DNA of 64,000 nucleotides from Waterburya agarophytonicola KI4 (GTDB lineage: Bacteria > Cyanobacteriota > Cyanobacteriia > Cyanobacteriales > Xenococcaceae): NCBI RefSeq assembly GCF_020640915.1, contig NZ_JADWDC010000004.1, forward strand, positions 1-64,000. Reading direction: 5' to 3'. Position numbers and translations under genes: made by a program. Position 1 is the first letter of the stretch. Every line of letters begins with the position of its first letter. Positions 22,256 through 30,541 of this stretch are shown in pieces. Under the pieces are notes generated by a model. The model saw only the letters and a program-made list of their open reading frames with translations. It did not search any database and was not told the origin of the DNA.

Positions 22256-24721
22256 ATGGTTTGCACTATAGGTAATCCTTACTCTAAGCTTCAAGACTAT
22301 GCAGAGGAAAATCTGTATACAAAAGAACAAACAATATTAAACAGCAGATGGTTGGGAAAAGGAGCAAGTAATCTTGGAATAACAGGTTATGTCACTCCTA
22401 AAGATTATGAAAAGGCATATCGCGGATTGGACCGTGCTGGTAACTCCCTCCGACAACAACAAGCAAACAAAAAGTCTAGATCGGGAAGAGACCTTACTTT
22501 TTCTGCTCCTAAATCTGTATCTTTACTTGCTTTACTCGAACCAAAGGCGGAAATTATCAACGCTCATCATCAGGCAATCAATCGAGCCTTGGAATATGTA
22601 GAACAAAACTGTGTTTTTACTAGAATTGGTAAAGGAGGGCGTGAAAAACAACAAACGGATAACATGATTGTTGCTGTTTTTCAGCACTCTGACAGTCGAA
22701 ATTTTGACCCGAATCTACATAGTCACTGCGTAGTTTTTAATCAAACCCAAGGAAAAGATGGTAAATGGCGTTCTATGGATAACCACCAACTTTATAGTCA
22801 AAAGATGACGATTGGAATGGTTTATCGCTATGAATTAGGTCGGCAGCTATCAGAATTAGGACACTCAATAAATTGGAATCAAGATGGAACTTTTGATATT
22901 GCAGGATTCAACTCAAAACAATTAAGCCACTTTAGTTCTCGTAGGACAGAAATCATTGACGCTGTGGGAATCGAAAGTAGTGTCAAAGAAAAAGCAAAAG
23001 CTTGTATTTCAACACGCAACACGAAGAGATATATCAGCATTGATGAACGAGATACTATACATAAATCTTGGCAGCATAAGTTTGATTCATTGGGTCTTAC
23101 TGTTCCTCAACCTACTACTCATAGCGATAAGCCCAAAGGCATGGCTTCGCTACGCATATTTGATACCAAAGACCTAGAGCGATCGCGCCAAAAATCTATT
23201 GATAATTCTATTCAAACCTTGGATAGTAGAGATGGTAAAACCCGATTTTTAGAACATGAATTACTGAGGGAAATACTCGTACAAGCTCAAGGTCAACATC
23301 AACTAGACAAACTTCAACATGATGTAAAACATCACCCAGGTCTAATCGGGACTGAAGATGGGAAACTCACCACAATAGATCTATACAGAAAAGAAAAAAT
23401 AAGGCTTAGAGAGGCGAAGCAGATAGCATCTAAGACTATAGACAAACCAGATATTTTAGAGCTGGCAACTTTAACTTTTGAGCAGAAAACTAGTCCCTAT
23501 CAAGATCGAAAAGACTTAAACTCCGATTCTAAGATATTTAATTTTAAAGAGATAAAAGATCCCCACAGTAGAATATCTCAAGCTGTTCAAGAGTATCTGC
23601 GTAAAAGCGATCGCCAACAATCTAAGACTGTCATCTTAACTGATACAGAAGAAGATAGATACAAAATAACTTCTAGATTAAGACAAGAATTAATTAAGCA
23701 GAATAAGCTTGAGAGTAATGCAATTAGGACAAATATATTGCATTCCAAAAATCTGGATACACGAACCGTTCTTAATATTGAAAATTATCAAATAGGTAAT
23801 GCAGTAAAATTCGATCGTACTTCTAAGAGATTTAACAATAAAGATCTCTATAAAGTAGTTGAAATAGATCTACAAAATGGAATTTTACATCTTATAGATC
23901 GTTTCCATAGTGAGAAAAAACTTCCTCTTCATCGATATAAACATCGTCAAGTCTATCAAGCTCAAAAGCGAGAATTAAGAGTTAATGAGAAGATGCATTT
24001 TTTACGCAGTCAATATATAAATGGCAATCAAGTATCTGCTGGTCAGTCATTTACTATTACTAATATTAAAAATAAACAAAGAATTACTATAAAAACTAAA
24101 GGAAAACTAAGTATTGTGAAGGCTGATGACTTATTGTTTTCAGAATACAATTATGTTGATACTTTAAAAAAGCATCAAGGTAAAAAAATTGATAGCTGTA
24201 TTTATCACCCCTCAACAGCTAAATCAAATAAATTATTTAAGCAAGATATATATAAAGTAGCTTCCTATACAAAAAGAGGGCTAACTGTCTATACATCTGA
24301 TAACTTTTTGCAGCAAAACACCACGATAAAAGCTCAAGTATTGCAACCAAGTATGAAACTTAAAGGAAAATCCGAAGTACAGCATATAGATGAGTCTCAG
24401 GCTATTAATAACACTTTATTTGAACTTGCTAGTTCATCAAAATACATAGCACTTAATAGAAAGCTTGACATCTTAAATTCAGCAGATCGACAAGTTTATA
24501 ATTCTCCAGATGGAATAGTAATTGAAAAGAATTTGCAAAATTTATCGATTTATTATGATGACAAATTAATAAATTTTGATCGAGATTTTAATGTGACTAA
24601 AAATGAATTTTCAAATCAAGAAATTCATCAACTAAATCAAAAAGTCAGTGATATTAAACAGCAAAGCGTAGAGCAAAATCAAAATAAACAAATTCAAAAA
24701 GATATAGGTCTATCTTTATAA
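22256..24721 (+). CDS. MobF-type conjugative relaxase lacking a complete helicase
   Basis: An 821-residue protein. The relaxase domain (1-290) has the MobF opening (catalytic Tyr near Y15/Y21, SRWLGKGASNLGITG), GRDLTFSAPKSVSLLAL and the metal triad H144, H155 and H157 in DPNLHSHCVV. In TraI/TrwC a two-part RecD-like helicase follows. Here the first motor domain with Walker A and B is missing: the text passes from IDLYRKEKIRLREAKQIA to a stretch like the second motor domain (TVILTDTEEDRYKITSRLRQ and SAGQSFTITNIKNKQRITIK). The last 108 residues are the tail shared with the zeta- and HipA-like proteins. A small dispersed repeat (23124-23155) is read through in frame. It nicks and pilots DNA; strand separation may need another helicase. 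Confidence 0.9.
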   Translation: MVCTIGNPYSKLQDYAEENLYTKEQTILNSRWLGKGASNLGITGYVTPKDYEKAYRGLDRAGNSLRQQQANKKSRSGRDLTFSAPKSVSLLALLEPKAEIINAHHQAINRALEYVEQNCVFTRIGKGGREKQQTDNMIVAVFQHSDSRNFDPNLHSHCVVFNQTQGKDGKWRSMDNHQLYSQKMTIGMVYRYELGRQLSELGHSINWNQDGTFDIAGFNSKQLSHFSSRRTEIIDAVGIESSVKEKAKACISTRNTKRYISIDERDTIHKSWQHKFDSLGLTVPQPTTHSDKPKGMASLRIFDTKDLERSRQKSIDNSIQTLDSRDGKTRFLEHELLREILVQAQGQHQLDKLQHDVKHHPGLIGTEDGKLTTIDLYRKEKIRLREAKQIASKTIDKPDILELATLTFEQKTSPYQDRKDLNSDSKIFNFKEIKDPHSRISQAVQEYLRKSDRQQSKTVILTDTEEDRYKITSRLRQELIKQNKLESNAIRTNILHSKNLDTRTVLNIENYQIGNAVKFDRTSKRFNNKDLYKVVEIDLQNGILHLIDRFHSEKKLPLHRYKHRQVYQAQKRELRVNEKMHFLRSQYINGNQVSAGQSFTITNIKNKQRITIKTKGKLSIVKADDLLFSEYNYVDTLKKHQGKKIDSCIYHPSTAKSNKLFKQDIYKVASYTKRGLTVYTSDNFLQQNTTIKAQVLQPSMKLKGKSEVQHIDESQAINNTLFELASSSKYIALNRKLDILNSADRQVYNSPDGIVIEKNLQNLSIYYDDKLINFDRDFNVTKNEFSNQEIHQLNQKVSDIKQQSVEQNQNKQIQKDIGLSL
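23124..23155. mobile_element. small dispersed repeat inside the relaxase gene
   Basis: GATAAGCC then AAAGGCATGGCTTCGCTACGC encodes DKPKGMASLR in the relaxase, between the nuclease and the remnant helicase region. The same element, with two base differences, lies at 59776-59801 in an unrelated gene, where it encodes DKPNGMAS. Both copies keep the reading frame open, as expected for in-frame insertions into linkers. Confidence 0.7.
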
Positions 24722-24725
24722 GAAA

Positions 24726-26405
24726 ATGAAAAACACGAATATTAATGTAGAGTTGGATTTTTCTAAACTCTGGATAGCCCTATTTATTCTTTTTGATTTA
24801 TTACTCTTCATAGGGTATTGGACACTCAAAAACAAAGAAGTCGTTGCATTTTTGATCGAACACCCTATTATTATCTTTCCTTATCTAATTGAAAAAATTG
24901 GTGTGGTGAAACTTTTACTAGGAGGTATAACAATTGTTGGCTTTGTTCCCCTTATGATCGCATTACCTTCTACTAAAAAATCGAAAAAGCCTCAAGTGGT
25001 TCGAGGAGCAGAAGTAACCGATGGCGATCGCTTTGAAATCATAATGCAGAGTAAATGTATTGAAGAAATTGAGGAACAATTTAAAAAGTCTAACAACAAA
25101 CTAGGGAAATTAAAAATAAAAACTCTGGCAAAAAAGGTATATGAAAGAAACAAAAAGCAATACATTAAAATTGCTGGCATACCATTGCCCCAAAAACTCG
25201 AAAATAGAGGCTTTTTCTTTTTTGGCGATCCAGGTACAGGTAAAAGTCAATCTATCAAGCAAGCACTATCGGTCATAAAAAGTCGTCCTGATGTTAGAGG
25301 AATAATCTTTGATCGCAATGGTGAAATGCTCAAGCAGTTTTACGATCCCGATAAAGACTTAATCTATAATCCTTTCGATGCCCGTAGTGTTGATTGGTGC
25401 CATACCTATGAAAAGGGAGTCAGACCTGAAACAATGGCAGAAGCTCTAATCCCTCCACCTTTAGCTGGTGCGCCAAATCCTTTTTTCCAAACTGCTGCGG
25501 GAGTTGTGGTTGGTGAAATATTTCGTAAAGCCAAAAGTAATCAGCAAGTTTATCAAATGCTTACCAAATCAGATGAAGAAGTCAAAAGTGACTTAGAAGG
25601 CACAATAGCTTCTAGATATCTTGCTGACGTAAAACTAGCAAGTTCCGTCGTCTCAACCGCTAACAATTACTGCAAATTTTATCGTTATGTTGGCAACCAA
25701 AAAGACTACAAAATTAGTTTCTTTAATTGGGCTTACCAAGATGATCCCCGCTGGATCTTTGTTACCTTGAAAGAAAATGATGCTCCAGTTCTACAACCAT
25801 TACATAGTATGCTATTCGAGCTTATGTTGAAAGGCTTGTTGTCAAATCAGCATAGAAAACTTAAAACAGCAATAATTATTGACGAACTGGGAGCATTAAA
25901 CAGATTAGATAGCCTGGGAAGATTACTGAGTGAGAGCCGTAAATTCAAAGGGTGTCCATTTTTAGGGACACAAACTCAAGCACAGATTACTAAAATCTAC
26001 GGTAGGGAAGAAACCAGTATTTTGCTACAAGGAACATTAATTAAGCTCATGCTTCGCTGTAGCGATCCAGAAACCGCCGATACAATGGCTAAATTAATCG
26101 GTAAACGCGAAATACTTAGATATAAGACCAACGAGAGTAAAACTGCTGCTACTTTTAAATCTCCTGCGTCTAAAACTAAATCTACAGTCCAAGACTACAA
26201 CGAGAGCTTTGCAGTTCTTTCGAGTGAAATTCAAAACCGACATGACTTAGAAGGATACCTTAAAGTAGGAGGCTTAACTTCCAAAGTCCAGGTTACATAT
26301 CAAAATTTCCCAGATAAGTATCCAGATTTTATTGATATCAATGAATCTACATCCAAAGATTCCAAAATTAAATTTACCAAGCTAGACGATTACGAAGCAG
26401 CTTGA
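24726..26405 (+). CDS. VirD4/TraD-type coupling protein
   Basis: A 559-residue protein, four bases after the relaxase gene. Two N-terminal transmembrane helices (residues about 15-33 and 57-80) precede a cytosolic ATPase with Walker A FFGDPGTGKSQS (166-177), the following IIFDRNGEM and a later TAIIIDELGALNRLDSLGRL (Walker B) with LGTQTQAQI. This is the layout of the hexameric type IV coupling protein that brings the relaxase-DNA complex to the secretion channel. It would be the receptor for any secretion tail on the relaxase and the two tagged kinases. Confidence 0.92.
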   Translation: MKNTNINVELDFSKLWIALFILFDLLLFIGYWTLKNKEVVAFLIEHPIIIFPYLIEKIGVVKLLLGGITIVGFVPLMIALPSTKKSKKPQVVRGAEVTDGDRFEIIMQSKCIEEIEEQFKKSNNKLGKLKIKTLAKKVYERNKKQYIKIAGIPLPQKLENRGFFFFGDPGTGKSQSIKQALSVIKSRPDVRGIIFDRNGEMLKQFYDPDKDLIYNPFDARSVDWCHTYEKGVRPETMAEALIPPPLAGAPNPFFQTAAGVVVGEIFRKAKSNQQVYQMLTKSDEEVKSDLEGTIASRYLADVKLASSVVSTANNYCKFYRYVGNQKDYKISFFNWAYQDDPRWIFVTLKENDAPVLQPLHSMLFELMLKGLLSNQHRKLKTAIIIDELGALNRLDSLGRLLSESRKFKGCPFLGTQTQAQITKIYGREETSILLQGTLIKLMLRCSDPETADTMAKLIGKREILRYKTNESKTAATFKSPASKTKSTVQDYNESFAVLSSEIQNRHDLEGYLKVGGLTSKVQVTYQNFPDKYPDFIDINESTSKDSKIKFTKLDDYEAA

Positions 26406-26458
26406 CTTTTTAATCCTATTGATTTTTTGGATGTCATGGTAAATAACCCCTAAAATTT

Positions 26459-26481
26459 TAATCTGTCATAATGGCAGATTA
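26459..26481. repeat. palindrome TAATCTG-n9-CAGATTA (copy 1)
   Basis: A 23-base near-perfect palindrome (TAATCTGTCAT / ATGGCAGATTA, one G-T pair) lies 54 bases after the coupling-protein gene. A 19-of-20 match lies inverted at 52719-52738. It could be a hairpin terminator for the relaxase operon or, since it recurs, a regulator-binding site. Confidence 0.6.
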
Positions 26482-26545
26482 AGAAATAGCAATATGTAGT
26501 ATTTAAAACTATGTATTGCTATACACAACTTTGCTTAAGATAAAG

Positions 26546-26704
26546 TTACCAAAGATTAGTTACCTGTTCGCCAGAAAACAATTCTGACCATACTGCTATT
26601 AATTGCCCAATTGAGCCATAAATAAACCAAGCACTAATGCAGTAAAATACCAAAATGAGAGTTTTAGGAGAAATATTTCTAATAAATCTTCTTATATGTT
26701 TCAT
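26546..26704 (-). CDS. 52-residue single-span membrane protein
   Basis: A short gene encoding a basic N-terminus (MKHIRRFIRNISPK), one transmembrane helix (TLILVFYCISAWFIYGSIGQ) and a short soluble tail. It starts nine bases after the stop of the AAA ATPase gene at 26714 and on the same strand, so it is probably the last gene of that operon. The basic start with a single span suggests an inner-membrane peptide with the N-terminus inside; it might anchor the ATPase. No family is recognised. Confidence 0.55.
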   Translation of the reverse strand: MKHIRRFIRNISPKTLILVFYCISAWFIYGSIGQLIAVWSELFSGEQVTNLW

Positions 26705-26713
26705 TTTTATTAC

Positions 26714-28228
26714 TTAAATAGCTGGTGTATAACCTTCTGGAAGCGAACTTTTTTTCTCTTGATACAGTCTAATTGGAGGAGAAGCAAAACGGGAGCGATC
26801 TTTACCCTGAACTGGTCTAGCAAAATCCGCAGTTCTCCTAATTTTAGCCAGGGCATCACTAATTTTGCGATCGCTTACAGCAGGCTTGAAGTTTTGTCTT
26901 TCCTTAATCAGATATTCAATAAGAATTTCTACCGTCAAATCTATATGAAGATTTTGATAGAAGATTTCATCATGAACCCTTCGCACTGCTTTCCCAAGCT
27001 CATCTGGAGAGCAAGATCGATATTGTGAAAATATCCTATACCAATCTTCATCTTTAAATTGCTCGTAAAATCCAGGAAAATGGAGATTTAGATGCACTTT
27101 TAAAACTTCGTACATAGCCCCATTATGGAGATTAATATCGAAAAACCAGACATATTCAAAACGCCTGATTAACTCTGGTGGTAACATATCAAGCCTATTG
27201 ATCGTAGCTACCATAATCGAAGGGCTGGTGTGGTCTTGCATCCAAGAGAGTAAATATCCTGCTTGTTTAGCCATTACTCCCCCTGCACTTCCGCTATTCC
27301 AACCAAAGAAGGCTTTTTCAAATTCATCAAAGAAAATTACACAAGCTCCTATACTATCGACAAGTTGGAAAACTAAGTCGATATTTTGTAGTGATTTAGA
27401 AAGACTTGAAGATATTAATTCATTCCAATTGCATGAAATTAAAGGTACTTTGAGAATTCTACTTAACATTTTGGCTGTTAATGACTTACCTGTTCCTGGT
27501 AGTCCCCACAATAAACATCCTTTGGGTGGTCGTAGTCCTCTTTCATAAGCAGTTGGATGAAACAGCTTTCTAATTTTGTTTAGATCTCGCATCAATAGAT
27601 CTAAGCCACCAATCGATTCCACATCAGGAGCAGGAGTAATTCGCAATCCCTTGGCAGCTAATTTCGCTGTCTTATAAGCTAAGATGTCATTTTCCGACAT
27701 CTGTCTTTGATTCAGTAGTTTGATTTCTCCATAAGATAAGCCAATATACTGCGTACAGTCTCTATTAGAATGCTTTTCAGTAGATAAAAAATTCTGAATT
27801 TCAGAAACATTGGGTAATTTTACTTTTACCTTGGGAATTATTGAATACAAACTATCGGGAATTGATATCAAGCAATCAGCTAAAATTAACTTAGTTCTAG
27901 ATAGTGAGTCGAAATACAAATTCTCCAGTTTATAAGTTAATGACTTGTTCGACTCTATTTGCCCAAGTCCCTCAACAACTAACACCCCATCCAATGAAGA
28001 AGTAAGTTCTAGAGCTTCTGCTTCGCTGCTGATAACGTAGTCTGGTAAAACTTCAAGCCTATTCTCGGTAAACCATTGTAAGTACTTATAACCCTGATTC
28101 CAGAAATAAACTCGATCGTCAGGATAATGCTCGGCTATTTCTTTCAGAACAAAATTGCGATCGCATATTGAAAATTCAATCGCAGCAATTTTAGAACTAA
28201 AAATTTTTTTCCAGTTAATAATATCCAT
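26714..28228 (-). CDS. Ycf46-like AAA+ ATPase
   Basis: About 504 residues from ATG 28228 (a TTG at 28309 would overlap the upstream gene). The N-terminal third has a degenerate ATPase-like part (LVVEGLGQIESN, TKLILADCLISIPDSL), as in cyanobacterial Ycf46. The AAA module follows: Walker A LLWGLPGTGKSLTAKM, Walker B ACVIFFDEFEKAF, sensor 1 MVATINRLDMLPPELIRRFE with arginine fingers. Ycf46 proteins respond to carbon and phosphate state in cyanobacteria; on a plasmid the job may be remodelling of a transfer or replication complex. It forms an operon with the 134-residue protein upstream and the 52-residue membrane protein downstream, opposite to the transfer genes. Confidence 0.8.
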   Translation of the reverse strand: MDIINWKKIFSSKIAAIEFSICDRNFVLKEIAEHYPDDRVYFWNQGYKYLQWFTENRLEVLPDYVISSEAEALELTSSLDGVLVVEGLGQIESNKSLTYKLENLYFDSLSRTKLILADCLISIPDSLYSIIPKVKVKLPNVSEIQNFLSTEKHSNRDCTQYIGLSYGEIKLLNQRQMSENDILAYKTAKLAAKGLRITPAPDVESIGGLDLLMRDLNKIRKLFHPTAYERGLRPPKGCLLWGLPGTGKSLTAKMLSRILKVPLISCNWNELISSSLSKSLQNIDLVFQLVDSIGACVIFFDEFEKAFFGWNSGSAGGVMAKQAGYLLSWMQDHTSPSIMVATINRLDMLPPELIRRFEYVWFFDINLHNGAMYEVLKVHLNLHFPGFYEQFKDEDWYRIFSQYRSCSPDELGKAVRRVHDEIFYQNLHIDLTVEILIEYLIKERQNFKPAVSDRKISDALAKIRRTADFARPVQGKDRSRFASPPIRLYQEKKSSLPEGYTPAI

Positions 28229-28272
28229 ACTTGAGGATGTAATTTTCAATCCTAGTTTAAAAAAACTAAAGC

Positions 28273-28677
28273 TTATTCTTTGTGAGTCAAACTTTCTGTG
28301 GACTGACAAGCCATATCACTCAATTGACCGCCTATCAATATTAGAGATGAATTAGCTTTTACATCCTTCTCACGAGCAATTTGTTCTGAGAGACTGTTGA
28401 TTTTAAATTTGGCTTGGTTCAACTTATCTGAAAAAAGTTTCAAAGATCTGTAATAAACATGACTGAGAATAGACGAATCTACATCATTTAAGTTGAATAC
28501 TTCTACAATTTCGGCTAAAAAAATCAGATCGAGTATTCGCTTATTCAATTTATAGTTGGGGTCTTGTTTCAGTTTTTCAATAACTTGCCCGCAAAAGGTA
28601 TTTTTGTCATATCTAATATATAAAACACCAGGATCTATTTGATTTTGAACATTAGGTTCAATTTTCTTTTTTGGCAT
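28273..28677 (-). CDS. helical hypothetical protein in the AAA operon
   Basis: A 134-residue soluble protein, mainly helical, with a basic start (MPKKKIEPN) and a coiled-coil second half (LFSDKLNQAKFKINSLSEQI). It lies 44 bases upstream of the AAA+ gene on the same strand and is probably its adaptor or partner. No family is recognised. Confidence 0.5.
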   Translation of the reverse strand: MPKKKIEPNVQNQIDPGVLYIRYDKNTFCGQVIEKLKQDPNYKLNKRILDLIFLAEIVEVFNLNDVDSSILSHVYYRSLKLFSDKLNQAKFKINSLSEQIAREKDVKANSSLILIGGQLSDMACQSTESLTHKE

Positions 28678-29166
28678 TATTTCAGAAGTGAAGCTAGAAA
28701 TATTTGAAGGAAAGACTTTAATATTTACGAACTAGTAAAAATATTCTCTTATTAGCTATTTTTAGCTCGCAAGCACTTTCTAAATTGTCAACCTTGATAG
28801 ATAGGATTGACAATTCTGCTGACTGTGCATATTGATTCTAAATTAAATTACCTAATAATAGCGCATTTATTGTAAACAAATATTACAACAATAAAAGCTT
28901 AAAATGCTAGCATTTTCATAATTTTTCTAGCGTGTAACAAGTTTTCCTTAACAAAAACACACAAACTATAACTATAATACTTTTGCTTAAACTATCAATA
29001 TGCGTTCTTTTTAAACGATTATAAATTTTCTGTGAATAATAAAGAAAATATAAAAAGTGCTAGCATTCACAAAAAATTTTACGCCTTGTATATCAATTCA
29101 GGATGTTTTAAAAGTTATGTATGTGAATCGAATATGTACTAGCTTTATTACCTTGTAAATCTAAGA
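28678..29166. promoter_or_regulatory. divergent regulatory spacer with palindromes
   Basis: This 489-base spacer lies between the reverse AAA operon and the forward secretion genes. AAAATGCTAGCATTTT (28901-28916) is a perfect 16-base palindrome and its core TGCTAGCA recurs at 29058-29065, so a repressor may bind twice. AATTGTCAA (28783-28791) and TTGACAATT (28807-28815) form a further perfect inverted repeat, the latter containing a TTGACA that could serve as a -35 box. No gene is visible. Confidence 0.5.
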
Positions 29167-29754
29167 ATGGAAAGTACAATCCCAAATACTACTTTCTGCC
29201 CAGACGAAATTTTCAAAAGACTAGACACCTATATTACTCAAGTGCAAATTCTTGATAATATTCAAGTTTCAAATCCCCGAAAAATTTTGTCTCGAACATT
29301 AGGTTTAATATCTCTTTCAGAAAAAGTCGGACAAAAAAAAATTGAGATTACCAAAGATGGACTAACCTTATATTGTGCAAAAAAGGCTCGTGATTGGACA
29401 ATTGTTGAGAATCAGCTTAATCGTGAGCAAATTTCAGTTATTGAGAACTTACCTCAAACTAAAGAACAAATTTTCCTTGAGTTCTATAGTCGTAAGTTAA
29501 CTCACAAGCTGAAAGAAATTTTTCAACTTAAAAACTATCCAATCGATCGGGCTATTAGCCTAAATCATGCTCAAGTTCCTTATGAGTTTCTTATTTCTCA
29601 TGAATCAACAACAAACAAAATAATTTTTGTAGGAACTAATCTTGAGAACGATATAGTTTTCAAGTCGTCTTTTTATAAAAATGCTCAAGTCCAGGTTATT
29701 ACTAATAATCTATCTCTTGAACATATAAATCAATTATGCTGCTTTAACTCTTAA
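29167..29754 (+). CDS. hypothetical protein at the head of the secretion run
   Basis: A 195-residue soluble protein without recognisable motifs. It begins with a helical part around DEIFKRLDTYITQVQILDNI, has a central strand-rich part and ends IIFVGTNLEND...VQVITNNLSLEHINQLC. No signal peptide or membrane span is present, so it is cytosolic. Its own terminator-like hairpin separates it from the pilin gene. A regulatory or assembly role in conjugation is possible but unsupported. Confidence 0.5.
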   Translation: MESTIPNTTFCPDEIFKRLDTYITQVQILDNIQVSNPRKILSRTLGLISLSEKVGQKKIEITKDGLTLYCAKKARDWTIVENQLNREQISVIENLPQTKEQIFLEFYSRKLTHKLKEIFQLKNYPIDRAISLNHAQVPYEFLISHESTTNKIIFVGTNLENDIVFKSSFYKNAQVQVITNNLSLEHINQLCCFNS

Positions 29755-29807
29755 TATGTTTCCTACTAACATACATAAATTAAAGCAGCAAAGTTAATTT
29801 CTTTTTT
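29738..29807 (+). terminator. large hairpin with T-run
   Basis: GCTGCTTTAA (29738-29747) is a perfect inverted match of TTAAAGCAGC (29780-29789), with a nested ATGTT/AACAT pair in the loop. A T-rich run (about 29799-29807) follows. The stem begins inside the last codons of the preceding gene. This should reduce read-through from that gene into the pilin gene. Confidence 0.6.
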
Positions 29808-29905
29808 TGTCAGCAGTTTTTTTGCAGAGAGATGTTGATAGCTGAATCTTATCACTAGATTCCTTACCTAATTACACCTTTCTAATCACATAAAAAGATC
29901 AACTG

Positions 29906-30535
29906 ATGGCAAATTCAAATCATCCACTCGGTCTTAACCAACTGTCACGAAGGCAGGCTGCGTCATCCTATGGCGGAGTCTCATCAGGGGGAATCGAGAT
30001 AATCTGTAACTCGAAATACTTAACCTACAAAAACCTTCAAATTTCTACAATCCAGTCGTTAGTAATTATTGCCACGGCTTTAGTTTACTACTGTAATAAC
30101 AACCTTCAATTCCTACAGAATAATATCCAGTTTGGGCTAATTATTTTACCTATTGGAGCTGTTGCTTTACTATTTACGTATTTTTCCCTTGGAAAAAAAA
30201 TAAAGCCCAAAGCACTGCATTTCCTAATCATTTTGTCTACCATAGCATTTGTCTTTAATTATGAGGCAACTGTTCACGCTCAAATTTTAGATGGAATCGA
30301 TGGGGCATTAGGTGATGTAGGAACAGCAGCAGGAGGAAGCATTGCAGCCACAATATTAGATGCTGTGATCGATTTAATTCGGATTGCTGTCTATGTCGTC
30401 GTTGCTGGTGCTGTCATTGCAGCAATAGCATTTGGAGTTATTCAAGCTCAATGGCAAGCTCCCGTTTTAGTTGTAGGAACAATTATAGCGATTGGACTAT
30501 TTCTAGAGCTTATGGGAGTTGTCGTTTTCGGATAA
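29906..30535 (+). CDS. VirB2/TraA-type pilin precursor
   Basis: A 209-residue protein. A hydrophobic segment ending in TVHAQ (AxA-type site near residue 125) probably serves as the cleavage point. The remaining 85 residues have two transmembrane helices (IRIAVYVVVAGAVIAAIAFG and APVLVVGTIIAIGLFLELMG) separated by a short polar loop, exactly the size and layout of mature VirB2 pilins. The long N-terminal part has two earlier hydrophobic helices and is unusual for a pilin leader. It is directly followed by the VirB4 gene. Confidence 0.75.
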   Translation: MANSNHPLGLNQLSRRQAASSYGGVSSGGIEIICNSKYLTYKNLQISTIQSLVIIATALVYYCNNNLQFLQNNIQFGLIILPIGAVALLFTYFSLGKKIKPKALHFLIILSTIAFVFNYEATVHAQILDGIDGALGDVGTAAGGSIAATILDAVIDLIRIAVYVVVAGAVIAAIAFGVIQAQWQAPVLVVGTIIAIGLFLELMGVVVFG

Positions 30536-30541
30536 TTGTTA

